DNA of 6,501 nt from Nitrospiraceae bacterium (GCA_028064945.1 JAPTWQ010000109.1:1-6501), one strand, 5' to 3'; shown: positions 1 to 5,508, counted from the first letter of the stretch. Notes: generated by a model not told the origin, from the sequence alone. Numbers and translations: made by a program.

Positions 1-1103
1 TCGGACTCCTTCTCGTCGGCCCCGACCTCGAGGACGTCACCTTCGACCGGATCGTGTCGGCTCTGTCCGAGCCCTTCGAGATCGGCGGGGAGCGCGTGGA
101 GATCTCCGGGAGCCTGGGCGTGACCTTTTCTCCCCCGGACAGGGGGGAGGTCGACCCGCTCCTCTCCCATGCCTCCCTCGCCCTTAACCGGGTCAAGGCG
201 AGGGAGGGAAACGGCTGGACTCCCTTCCAGGAGGAGATGGAGGAGGCCCTCGAAAATCGCCATCGGATCAGAAACGAACTCGTCCGCGCCCTTTCGGAAA
301 AGGAGCTCGTCCTCCACTACCAGCCCCAGGTTGACATGGTGTCCGGGGCCGTTACGGGCGTCGAGGCGCTGGTCCGCTGGAATCATCCGGAACGGGGCCT
401 CCTGTTCCCGGACGCCTTCATCAATGTGGCGGAAAGAAGCGATCTGATTTCCTCCCTCGGCCGGTCGGTCATGGAAGAGGCGCTGGCCCAGCAGGAGCGA
501 TGGAAGACCGGCGGCCTCGAGCTTCGGGTGAGCGTCAACATCGGTGCCCGGCACTTTCTTTCCGACAACTTTCTGGCCGATCTGGACGCTGCGATCTCCC
601 GCCACTCCCGGAACGGGATCTGCCCCGTGACGCTCGAGCTCGAGGTCACGGAGACCGAAGCCCTCAAGGATCTTTCCAAGGCCCAGACGATCATTGAGAA
701 ATGCCGAGAGAGGGGGGTCCTGGTCAGCCTCGACGACTTCGGAACCGGGCAGGCCTCGCTCACTTCTCTCCAGAGGCTCTCCGTCGGGGAGATCAAGATC
801 GACAAGGGATTCGTCGGGAAGATCCAGGACAGCGACAAGGACCGGGCGATCGTGTCGAGCCTGGTCGTGGCGGGCCGCATGATGGGCATCGACGTCGTCG
901 CCGAGGGGATCGAGACGGAGGAAACCGGACTCCTGTTGATCGGGATGGGATGCCGGGTCGCCCAGGGGTACGCCATCGCCAAGCCGATGCCGGCAGAGGC
1001 CGTGCCGGCATGGATTGCCGGCTGGACTCCCTTCGACTCCTGGAAAAAGGGAGCGCCTCCGGGCGATCCGGCCCGAGGGATTTCCGGGGAGAGAAGAAAA
1101 TGA
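1..1103 (+). CDS. GGDEF-EAL protein (c-di-GMP phosphodiesterase), 5' partial
   Basis: The reading frame is open from the first complete codon at position 3 and ends at TGA 1101-1103, so the N-terminus lies outside the window; the GTG at 54 is an internal codon, not the start. The first ~65 residues are the C-terminal end of a GGDEF domain: SGSLGVTFSPPD is its conserved strand, and ASLALNRVK stands where family members have ADxAMYxAK. The GGDEF signature itself is not visible, so cyclase activity cannot be judged. An EAL domain follows, with (counting from the GTG at 54) EAL at 104-106, the metal-binding Asn in SVNIGARHF (N162), the Glu of LELEVTETE, LDDFGTG (D227, D228), IKIDKGFV (K248), VAEGIETEE (E284) and QGYAIAKPMP. 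All usual catalytic positions are present, so it should hydrolyse c-di-GMP to pGpG. One oddity is GCRVAQGY where most EAL proteins have CDxxQGY. The last ~20 residues are a charged, Gly/Pro-rich tail. Sensor domains, if any, would be upstream. Confidence 0.93.
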   Translation, partial: GLLLVGPDLEDVTFDRIVSALSEPFEIGGERVEISGSLGVTFSPPDRGEVDPLLSHASLALNRVKAREGNGWTPFQEEMEEALENRHRIRNELVRALSEKELVLHYQPQVDMVSGAVTGVEALVRWNHPERGLLFPDAFINVAERSDLISSLGRSVMEEALAQQERWKTGGLELRVSVNIGARHFLSDNFLADLDAAISRHSRNGICPVTLELEVTETEALKDLSKAQTIIEKCRERGVLVSLDDFGTGQASLTSLQRLSVGEIKIDKGFVGKIQDSDKDRAIVSSLVVAGRMMGIDVVAEGIETEETGLLLIGMGCRVAQGYAIAKPMPAEAVPAWIAGWTPFDSWKKGAPPGDPARGISGERRK

Positions 1104-1267
1104 ATTCCTCGACAATGACTTCTCCGATCCTAACAGAATTCTCGCCCGCTGGATCTCCCCCAAGGGAGCCTTGCGGGATTGGGACATAGATTCCAGACGT
1201 TTCCATTCCTCATCGTTCGGAATCAATGGCGCTCTCTGCGTTATTCTGGACACTGGACCTCCTGGGG

Positions 1268-1296
1268 TTGAGGGCAGGACTTCTTCCTCATATAAA
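1268..1296 (+). promoter_or_regulatory. Sigma70-type promoter of the MCP-CZB gene
   Basis: TTGAGG (1268-1273) and TATAAA (1291-1296) are separated by exactly 17 bases. The -35 matches the consensus at four of six positions and the -10 at five of six. Transcription would start near 1303, giving a leader of about 50 bases before the start codon. I see no flagellar sigma28-type match. Transcription start is inferred, not shown. Confidence 0.55.
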
Positions 1297-1344
1297 ACCC
1301 AGAGATCTATGTCCATCTTTAAGGAACTAACGACCAGGAAGCAC

Positions 1345-1349
1345 GGAGG
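1345..1349 (+). promoter_or_regulatory. Ribosome binding site deciding the MCP start
   Basis: GGAGG ends at 1349. It directly abuts the ATG at 1350, too close to serve it, but lies six bases from the in-frame ATG at 1356. The second ATG is therefore the better start, although an upstream AGGAA (1336-1340) could serve the first. Confidence 0.6.
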
Positions 1350-1355
1350 ATGGCA

Positions 1356-2249
1356 ATGCCAATAAACGCCGTTCATGAAGAACCCATAATCCCAGCACAG
1401 AGGATTATGAATGTCGCAGTGAGAGTGGATCAGTCTGCAGGTGAAGTGGAAGCTGTAATACACGAGGCGGTCAATGCCTCTGGTCAGGTGATGAAGGCTA
1501 TCACCGATAATGTGTCTTCTGTGGAGGATATTCTGAAACAGCTTCAGAAAATCGAACACGTCATCGAAGATATCAGGGAAATTTCCGGCATGACCAATTT
1601 ACTGGCCTTGAATGCTGCTATTCAGTCGGCGCGCGCCGGTGAGCATGGTAAAGGATTCGCCGTTGTGGCCGACGAAGTCCGGAAGCTGGCTAATCGTGTG
1701 AAGGAGGCTACCGAGGCGGTGAGCACGACCATCTCAATCATTGGGAGGCACGGCCAGACAATCCAGGCCAAGAATAGTACAGCTCAAGAGGAAAGCAAAA
1801 GTGTACAAGATGTCGTGCGGCGTCTTACGGCCAAAGCGAATAGCCTGCGCGTCTTGTCAACATTGGTGCAGTTTGAGGCGACAGAGGAAACGCACCATGA
1901 GTTTGTGGAAAAAGCCGTGCAGGAATCGGAAAAAGGTGCAAGTGACATATCACCTGCGGACCTGCCTTTACCTATGGATCATCACCAATGTCGCTTGGGT
2001 AAATGGTATGATGGTGTTGGACGTGATAGATTTGGCGCCATTGCCGGTTTTCAGGATCTGGCCGTTCCCCATCAAAGGATTCACCAGTTGGCGGTGGACC
2101 TGTTGGAGGCCAACCGGCGGCAGTCTCCGGATGTTGCGATTATTCGTGATGAGCTAAAAACGCAGCATCGCGCATTTAACAAGGCACTTGATACTATGCG
2201 CAAAACGCTCACGACTGGTGAGTTGGAGGGGGTAAGCGCAAATGTCTGA
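1356..2249 (+). CDS. Soluble MCP signalling domain with C-terminal CZB zinc-binding domain
   Basis: This is a cytoplasmic chemoreceptor-like protein of 297 residues that would signal through CheW/CheA. The receptor hairpin tip is unmistakable: [17 protein letters not shown] and [15 protein letters not shown], at about residues 80-112. About 60 helical residues precede the tip and ~60 follow it before the C-terminal domain. There is no transmembrane segment, HAMP or PAS domain, so it is shorter than usual receptors. From about residue 178 comes a CZB (chemoreceptor zinc-binding) domain: a His pair near 180-181, CRLGKWY (C212, matching CxLGxW), and PHQRIH (H239 and H243), the four-ligand His/Cys/His/His pattern. 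CZB domains sense zinc, and in some proteins hypochlorous acid, and also occur on c-di-GMP enzymes. The gene has its own promoter and is lower in GC than the genes on both sides, suggesting separate acquisition. It ends just before the hairpins that lead into the TnpB element. It could be the C-terminal remnant of a longer receptor given a new start, but the promoter and ribosome site argue for a working gene. Confidence 0.88.
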   Translation: MPINAVHEEPIIPAQRIMNVAVRVDQSAGEVEAVIHEAVNASGQVMKAITDNVSSVEDILKQLQKIEHVIEDIREISGMTNLLALNAAIQSARAGEHGKGFAVVADEVRKLANRVKEATEAVSTTISIIGRHGQTIQAKNSTAQEESKSVQDVVRRLTAKANSLRVLSTLVQFEATEETHHEFVEKAVQESEKGASDISPADLPLPMDHHQCRLGKWYDGVGRDRFGAIAGFQDLAVPHQRIHQLAVDLLEANRRQSPDVAIIRDELKTQHRAFNKALDTMRKTLTTGELEGVSANV

Positions 2250-2257
2250 ACATTTGC
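2238..2257 (+). repeat. 8-bp inverted repeat around the MCP stop codon
   Basis: GCAAATGT (2238-2245) and ACATTTGC (2250-2257) are perfect inverted repeats around a four-base loop (CTGA) that holds most of the TGA stop. Its right arm overlaps the first bases of the larger hairpin starting at 2256, so the two stems compete for the same bases. Confidence 0.6.
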
Positions 2258-2318
2258 CCGCGCATTCCCCTTCTTAGGCTGTCAGCCAAGAGGGGGGCAA
2301 GCGGGCGGTTTTGGTTTT
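2256..2318 (+). terminator. Large nested hairpin with T-rich tail (terminator and/or IS left-end hairpin)
   Basis: The outer stem is GCCCGC (2256-2261) with GCGGGC (2301-2306). Inside it, the strand from CCCC at 2267 to GGCT at 2280 pairs with AGCC at 2284 to GGGG near 2296 across a GTC loop, with one A-A mismatch and one bulged T. The stem is followed by GGTTTTGGTTTT (2307-2318). Lying seven bases after the MCP stop, it looks like a Rho-independent terminator for that gene. It is also where the left end of an IS200/IS605-type element would carry its subterminal hairpin, 40 bases before tnpB. Sequence alone does not separate these roles. Confidence 0.55.
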
Positions 2319-2346
2319 CCTCATCGCATTGAGGTAACATCTTCCC

Positions 2347-3777
2347 ATGCAGACTGGCAAACGCTTCCGCGCGTATCCCACCCCCGCCCAGGAAAAGATC
2401 CTCCTCCAATGGATCGGACACCAGCGGTTCATCTACAATGCCAAGGTCTCGGAAGACCGGTATTACCGGGCCTTCGCCAAAAAAGCGGTCTCCCTTTCGG
2501 GGACGCCCATTCCCGTCGACCAGGAGTACGCCCGGTTCATCGGGCCGGAGACCTCCTGGCTCCGGGAGGTCCCCTCTCCGATCCTCCGGAACGGGGCGGT
2601 CCGCTGGAAGCAAGCCTACGGCCGGTTCTTTGCCGGTCTGGCCGGGCGTCCCGTCCGAAAGAGAAAGGACGGACGGCAGTCGGTCTGGATCACCTCCGAG
2701 CTTTTCGCCTTTCGGTACAACGAGAAGACCCACGCGAGCGAGCTGGTTCTGGGAACGAAGAAGTTCCCGGTGGGGGTTCTGTCCTTCACGGCCCATGCCC
2801 CGTATTCCCGTCCCGCCTCGATCCATCTGTCCGTTGAGGCCGGCAAGTGGTACGTCTCATTCTCCTCGGACGACGGCCTTCCCGAGCCGAAGGAGGAGGA
2901 CACGGTCGCCTGGCTCCGGATGTTCTCGGACGAGGAACTCCAGAGCAAAACCCTGGGCTTCGACCGGGGAGTGGTGACGCCGGTGATGGCAAGCTCCGGG
3001 CGGAGGATCGACTTTTCTTCTGTCCAGAAGATCCGGATGGAGAAGAAAGAGCGGGCCCGGAAACGCTGGCAACGAAAACTCGCCCGGCAGGTCAAAGGCT
3101 CGAACAACCGAACGAAGACGAAACAACGCTTGGCCCGGACCTTCGAATATGCGAAGAATGTGAGAACGGACGTGATCCACAAGGCCACCCACGACCTTGT
3201 GTCCGATCCCGACCGGAGCCTCTTCGTCGTCGAGGATCTCAAGGTCAAAAACATGACGAAAAAGCCGGAGGCGAAGAAGGACGAGTCCGGACGCTATGCC
3301 AAAAACGGAGCCCGGGCCAAGGCCGGTCTCAACCGGGCGATCCTCTCGTCCTGCTGGGGCCTGTTCGTCCTCTTTCTTTCGTACAAGTCAAAAAGAAACG
3401 GGAAACTGGTTCTCAAGATTTCTCCGCACTACAGTTCGCAGGAGTGCGCCCGGTGCGGGCACATTCATCCGGACAACCGGCCCTCCCAGGCCGAGTTCGT
3501 CTGCCAGCGCTGCGGACTTGCCGACAATGCCGATCACAACGCCAGCCGCGTTATCGCCCGACGGGGAATCCGGCTTCTTCTGGAAGGGAAAATCCAGCAG
3601 AAGCCGATTCGGCGCTGCGGGATCGGAAAACTCAGAACACGAGGGCAGGAACTGTCCGAAGTCAAAGCCTCTGGAGAGGACGATAAGACGCGAAGGCCCC
3701 GACGCCTTCGCGCATCCTCGACGAAAGAGGAACATCCGCTCGCGAGACCGGAAACCCCCACTACAGCGTCAGCTTAG
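2347..3777 (+). CDS. tnpB: TnpB, IS200/IS605-family RNA-guided nuclease (OrfB)
   Basis: The protein has 476 residues, somewhat longer than the ~400 usual for TnpB. It opens with the typical N-terminus (KRFRAYPTPAQEKILLQW, the helix-turn-helix/wedge region). The RuvC-like nuclease residues are all present: D206 in LGFDRGV, E296 in VVEDLKVKNM, and D396 in NADHNASRV, where most relatives read DRDxNAA. A zinc finger lies between the last two: C367/C370 (CARCG) and C386/C389 (CQRCG). A basic bridging segment occupies about 231-265. TnpB proteins cut DNA next to a short TAM motif, guided by an RNA made from the element's right end, which helps retain the element after transposition. After about residue 430 the protein becomes a charged, low-complexity tail (KTRRPRRLR); the DNA for this tail forms strong hairpins, so it may be shaped by RNA structure rather than protein function. 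The ATG has only a weak GAGGT 11 bases upstream. There are no internal stops or frameshifts, so it is probably active. Confidence 0.93.
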   Translation: MQTGKRFRAYPTPAQEKILLQWIGHQRFIYNAKVSEDRYYRAFAKKAVSLSGTPIPVDQEYARFIGPETSWLREVPSPILRNGAVRWKQAYGRFFAGLAGRPVRKRKDGRQSVWITSELFAFRYNEKTHASELVLGTKKFPVGVLSFTAHAPYSRPASIHLSVEAGKWYVSFSSDDGLPEPKEEDTVAWLRMFSDEELQSKTLGFDRGVVTPVMASSGRRIDFSSVQKIRMEKKERARKRWQRKLARQVKGSNNRTKTKQRLARTFEYAKNVRTDVIHKATHDLVSDPDRSLFVVEDLKVKNMTKKPEAKKDESGRYAKNGARAKAGLNRAILSSCWGLFVLFLSYKSKRNGKLVLKISPHYSSQECARCGHIHPDNRPSQAEFVCQRCGLADNADHNASRVIARRGIRLLLEGKIQQKPIRRCGIGKLRTRGQELSEVKASGEDDKTRRPRRLRASSTKEEHPLARPETPTTASA

Positions 3778-3828
3778 TGGCGGGAGAGTTCATAATTCTG
3801 CCGGAAACATCGGAGACCGGGTTTCCGG
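3689..3828 (+). ncRNA. Candidate omega RNA (reRNA) scaffold of TnpB
   Basis: Three stems lie in a row across the tnpB 3' end. The first is CGCGAAGGC (3689-3697) with GCCTTCGCG (3704-3712), nine perfect pairs. The second is CCACTA (3758-3763) with TAGTGG (3775-3780), extended by a CCC/GGG pairing past one bulge. The third is CCGGAAAC (3801-3808) with GTTTCCGG (3821-3828), eight perfect pairs. The tnpB stop TAG (3775-3777) sits in the second stem. In IS200/IS605 elements the guide RNA overlaps the tnpB 3' end and continues through the right end into a flanking guide of about 16-20 bases; placement and structure fit that model. The 5' limit, the true 3' limit and the guide are not determined here. 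Confidence 0.5.
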
Positions 3829-3830
3829 TC
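3746..3830 (+). repeat. 12-bp perfect inverted repeat enclosing the tnpB stop hairpin
   Basis: GACCGGAAACCC (3746-3757) is the exact reverse complement of GGGTTTCCGGTC (3819-3830). Its right arm is the same DNA used by the 3801-3828 stem and its left arm overlaps the base of the 3755-3784 stem, so the RNA can adopt either local hairpins or one long-range stem. Confidence 0.65.
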
Positions 3831-3956
3831 GCCCCGTCTGCCCAACATGGTTATCCGCACACATTTCGCTCGCGTTAGAGGCTGTCTCAAAGCTACAAGT
3901 TATTGTGATATAGTAATATTTATGAATAGTCGCAAGTCGTTTGCATAATTTGCTAT
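3831..3956. other. Right flank of TnpB element and AT-rich junction
   Basis: GC-rich sequence continues to about 3885, then changes abruptly to an AT-rich block (about 3890-3965) unlike anything else in the window. The end of the IS and its flanking guide sequence should fall in this interval. GAGGCTGTCTCAAA (about 3878-3892) resembles the terminal repeats of several IS families, but I find no inverted partner in the window. I see no confident promoter for the next gene. Confidence 0.4.
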
Positions 3957-3962
3957 GTGCTA

Positions 3963-4241
3963 ATGTTCATAGAAGAGCGGCTTGCGAAGATGACCTCCGA
4001 ACGCAATGCTCTCGAAGGGCGCCTGATCGGCCGGACCGAAGAGCTCGTTCGCGAAATGGATCGTCTTCGTCAGGAATTGGAAAAGGAACGGCAGGAAAAA
4101 GCCGAAGCCCGCGAAAAAGCGGCGGAACTCTGGGGGCGCCTCACTCAGATCCAAGAGACCGAAAGGCTTGGGGTCCCCTCGCCGGAAGACGAGACCAAGA
4201 AAAACGGGCAAGATCGGAGGCAAAAGCAGGAAAAGTCTTGA
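3963..4241 (+). CDS. Small charged coiled-coil protein, unknown function
   Basis: I do not recognise this gene. The 92-residue product is almost entirely helical and charged: Glu/Arg/Lys-rich heptads run from about residue 5 to 64 (ERLAKMTSERNALEGRL, then ELVREMDRLRQELEKERQEK), followed by a hydrophilic, Lys-rich tail. No catalytic motif, membrane segment or signal peptide is visible. Such coiled coils often form the C-terminal half of small helix-turn-helix or plasmid KfrA-like proteins, so it may be the tail of a longer gene cut at the AT-rich junction just upstream. In support, the frame is open upstream to a TAG at 3927 and neither possible start (GTG 3957 or ATG 3963) has a ribosome binding site. 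GC content is like that of tnpB and unlike the AT-rich flank. It faces brnA convergently. Confidence 0.5.
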   Translation: MFIEERLAKMTSERNALEGRLIGRTEELVREMDRLRQELEKERQEKAEAREKAAELWGRLTQIQETERLGVPSPEDETKKNGQDRRQKQEKS

Positions 4242-4279
4242 CATTTTCAACGCTTGGGGAAAATGAAGGAGAAACTACC

Positions 4280-4302
4280 GGGAGGTTCGTTCCGAACCTC
4301 CC
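4280..4302. repeat. Perfect 10-bp hairpin between convergent genes
   Basis: GGGAGGTTCG (4280-4289) and CGAACCTCCC (4293-4302) pair perfectly around a three-base loop. It lies between the coiled-coil gene and brnA, which face each other. It could end transcription, but neither side has a clean T tract; the minus-strand side, with TTTCTCCTTCATTTT a few bases on, is the better of the two. The rest of 4242-4495 shows no gene I can support. Confidence 0.5.
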
Positions 4303-4495
4303 ACTTCAACCACACTGGCTGGTTTTGATTCGACCGGTGACACAGGGATCTTTTCAGTCTGCTCGGAGACGATCACATGATCGTCTTTCTCGACCACATT
4401 CTGACCGACTGCGATCCGGGATCGCCCGGCCGTCTATTGGTGCGTCTCAAAAGCCCGTCGAGGGAGCGGGGCAAAATGGAGGGCTGTGCTGGCGA

Positions 4496-4759
4496 TTACG
4501 AATGGGCCAATTCCTCACGAAGAATCCGACGAAGGACCTCTTCTGTTACAGGCTGTTGCTGTAAGCCGACCATCGTCCGTAATGCTTCATTCACCAGTGT
4601 TTGATAACCCTTCCCTGTTTTTTCCGCTTGGGATCGGCAAGCTTCCAGAATGTCGTTGTCGATCCAGATGGTGATGCGTGTTTTCTCGGGGCGAGATACT
4701 ACCGGGCCTCTCCGGGCCTTGGTCATGTCATAATCCGGACCCGTCTCAAAGTTCTTCAT
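4496..4759 (-). CDS. brnA: BrnA-like ribbon-helix-helix antitoxin
   Basis: This 87-residue protein is the antitoxin of the BrnT/BrnA type II module. Residues 26-34 (KTRITIWID) form the DNA-binding beta strand of a ribbon-helix-helix fold. Helices follow from ~35, with GKGYQTLVNEALR (49-61) matching the BrnA/CopG signature GKGYQTxxNxxLR. Family members neutralise BrnT by direct binding, and the complex represses its own promoter. The ATG lies inside the end of brnT: the genes overlap by 14 bases, so translation is probably coupled. A strong purine-rich ribosome site (AGGAGAGGG) precedes the start. The C-terminal helix (VTEEVLRRILREEL) is slightly longer than in the shortest BrnA proteins. Nothing suggests inactivation. 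Confidence 0.85.
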   Translation of the reverse strand: MKNFETGPDYDMTKARRGPVVSRPEKTRITIWIDNDILEACRSQAEKTGKGYQTLVNEALRTMVGLQQQPVTEEVLRRILREELAHS

Positions 4760-5015
4760 AGTTTTCCCTCTCCTTTTTAGATGCCTTTCTCGCGGAGATA
4801 ATCCGGATACTGTTCTTTCGTTCCGTCCAGACCACAGTCAAAACTCGGCCAAGAGCATCCATTCCCACTGTGATAAAGCGTTGTTCCATTTCGGATGAAG
4901 TGTCCTCCCGGGTCAAGGCTCTGGGGTCGTAAAGCACAGGCTCTGAATCGGACAGGCTGACACCGTGTTTTTTCCAATTTCCCTCCGCCTTGGAAGGATC
5001 GAATTCGATCTCCAT
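4746..5015 (-). CDS. brnT: BrnT ribonuclease toxin
   Basis: The 89-residue product carries the BrnT family pattern throughout: an N-terminal FDPSKAEGNWKKHGVS (about 5-20), then LYDPRALTRED (28-38), then TVVWTERKNSIRIISARKA (60-78), then KKERENYE near the end. BrnT toxins have a RelE-like fold, cleave RNA and arrest growth, and are kept inactive by BrnA. The start was chosen at ATG 5013-5015 because the protein then begins with the usual MEIEFDP. The upstream in-frame ATG at 5042 falls inside the promoter spacer and would add nine non-family residues. The toxin gene comes first in the operon, typical for brnTA. No ribosome site precedes the chosen start and the promoter -10 ends five bases before it, so the message may be leaderless. 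The length is normal and no frame defects are visible. Confidence 0.9.
   Translation of the reverse strand: MEIEFDPSKAEGNWKKHGVSLSDSEPVLYDPRALTREDTSSEMEQRFITVGMDALGRVLTVVWTERKNSIRIISARKASKKERENYEEL
4766..4774 (-). promoter_or_regulatory. Ribosome binding site of brnA inside brnT
   Basis: On the minus strand AGGAGAGGG ends six bases before the brnA ATG (4759). It lies within the last codons of brnT. By contrast, brnT has no such site, which would favour higher antitoxin output per transcript. Confidence 0.7.
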
Positions 5016-5020
5016 ACTCA

Positions 5021-5049
5021 ATGATACATACTTTATATGCATATGTCAA
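5021..5049 (-). promoter_or_regulatory. brnTA promoter, near consensus, with tandem -35 hexamers
   Basis: On the minus strand a perfect TTGACA (5049-5044) is followed by 17 bases and TATCAT (5026-5021), five of six matches to the -10 consensus. A second TTGACA (5055-5050) directly abuts it upstream. The expected start of transcription, six to eight bases after the -10, falls at or next to the brnT ATG (5015). Confidence 0.75.
5035..5044. promoter_or_regulatory. Palindrome in brnTA promoter spacer, candidate BrnA operator
   Basis: ATATGCATAT is a perfect 10-base palindrome lying almost wholly between the -35 and -10 boxes. A looser ACATA/TATGT symmetry extends around it. Ribbon-helix-helix antitoxins bind such short palindromes, and occupancy here would block RNA polymerase. 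The binding role is inferred. Confidence 0.5.
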
Positions 5050-5253
5050 TGTCAATTTCTCAGGGTAACCGATACAGACATGGCCGATGTCAAGCCCCTT
5101 GAGCAAGAGAATCATGCTGTTTCTTTGGGCACAACGAAACACACCGTCAGTACTTGTTTTCCACATGTTCCCTTTTTCTCGGATTCATGAAAACGCCTGC
5201 AACCCCGGGTGAGACTCTTTTCGACGATTGATCAGACTGATATGCGTGTGTTA

Positions 5254-5271
5254 CGAGCCGAAAACGGCTCG
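5254..5271. repeat. 7-bp stem-loop with AAAA loop
   Basis: CGAGCCG (5254-5260) and CGGCTCG (5265-5271) pair perfectly around AAAA. No T tract follows on either strand, so a terminator is unlikely. Confidence 0.5.
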
Positions 5272-5315
5272 CAGGGACAACATGATTATGTTTCGTCGCA
5301 AGCTTTCCTCCATCT

Positions 5316-5371
5316 ACCCTCGTGGATCGCTCCCGCTTTCGCAGGGGCGCCTACACAGTTACGTCGAGGGT
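5316..5371. repeat. Two-tier stem-loop, REP-like or structured RNA
   Basis: The outer stem ACCCTCG (5316-5322) pairs with CGAGGGT (5365-5371). Inside it, GCTCCCGC (5329-5336) pairs with GCAGGGGC (5341-5348) across a TTTC loop, with one mismatch and one G-T pair. The inner CCCGCTTTCGC hairpin recalls the core of widespread intergenic palindromic repeats, but only one copy is in the window. Confidence 0.45.
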
Positions 5372-5508
5372 TCTCCATTCGTGAGCCGTATGCCTCACCG
5401 TAGGGTGCCGGCATTCTCAAGTGGGGCTTGTGGACCTCCTTTTAGAGAATCATGATTCATTTGTTTCCGGAACGGTAAAAATGCGTTCTAGATCCTTTCG
5501 TTTGAGGA

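Larger units (their letters stand above)
1104..1349. other. Intergenic stretch between EAL gene and MCP gene
   Basis: No recognisable gene lies here. A possible coupled start, ATGA, overlaps the EAL stop at 1100-1103 and has GGGGAGAG (1086-1093) six bases upstream, but it runs only 29 codons and resembles nothing I know. GC content falls along the stretch toward the MCP gene, so the base-composition boundary lies in or near this interval. The right half carries the promoter and ribosome binding site of the next gene. I see no terminator for the EAL gene. Confidence 0.5.
2256..3830 (+). mobile_element. IS1341-type (IS200/IS605 family, tnpB-only) element, approximate limits
   Basis: A single tnpB gene is flanked by a left hairpin (2256-2306) and a right-end stem cluster (3689-3828), with no Y1 transposase tnpA in the window. 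IS200/IS605 elements have hairpin ends rather than terminal inverted repeats and make no target duplication, so exact ends cannot be read here; the right end could extend to ~3890, where the sequence turns AT-rich. Without tnpA it would depend on a related element elsewhere for transposition. Confidence 0.55.
5056..5508. other. Non-coding stretch between brnT promoter and IS110 remnant
   Basis: I find no gene I can support in these ~450 bases. Both strands have only short frames with no recognisable protein. The right half (from about 5250) is rich in stem-loops, listed separately; the left half shows nothing notable. Part of it, nearest 5509, must be the 3' non-coding end of the IS110 element, whose boundary I cannot place. 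Confidence 0.5.

Noticed and set aside
793..1206. Arg/Pro-rich open frames overlapping the EAL gene on both strands
   Set aside because: Composition is typical of out-of-frame reading of GC-rich DNA; the EAL frame carries all conserved motifs.
2616..3254. Long open frames on the minus strand opposite tnpB
   Set aside because: They lie opposite a clear TnpB frame in GC-rich DNA and show no protein family features.
3878..3892. GAGGCTGTCTCAAA as an IS terminal inverted repeat
   Set aside because: No inverted partner or target duplication is found in the window, so one end alone is not enough.
4238..4265. TTGACA as a promoter after the coiled-coil gene
   Set aside because: There is no acceptable -10 box at 16-18 bases and no downstream gene on that strand.
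4449..4477. GCCC/GGGC hairpin with TTTT on the minus strand as a brnA terminator
   Set aside because: The stem is only four pairs with a long loop; too weak to call.
4777..5166. Minus-strand open frame overlapping brnT and its promoter
   Set aside because: It is out of frame with the well-matched BrnT protein and runs through the promoter and operator.
5381..5425. Group II intron domain V-like GAGCCGTATG
   Set aside because: The expected domain V tetraloop, returning strand and a reverse transcriptase gene are missing.
5209..5455. Short plus-strand frames (for example containing SWIAPAFAGAPTQ)
   Set aside because: They resemble spurious translations of intergenic palindromic repeats, and the DNA here is stem-loop rich with no ribosome site.
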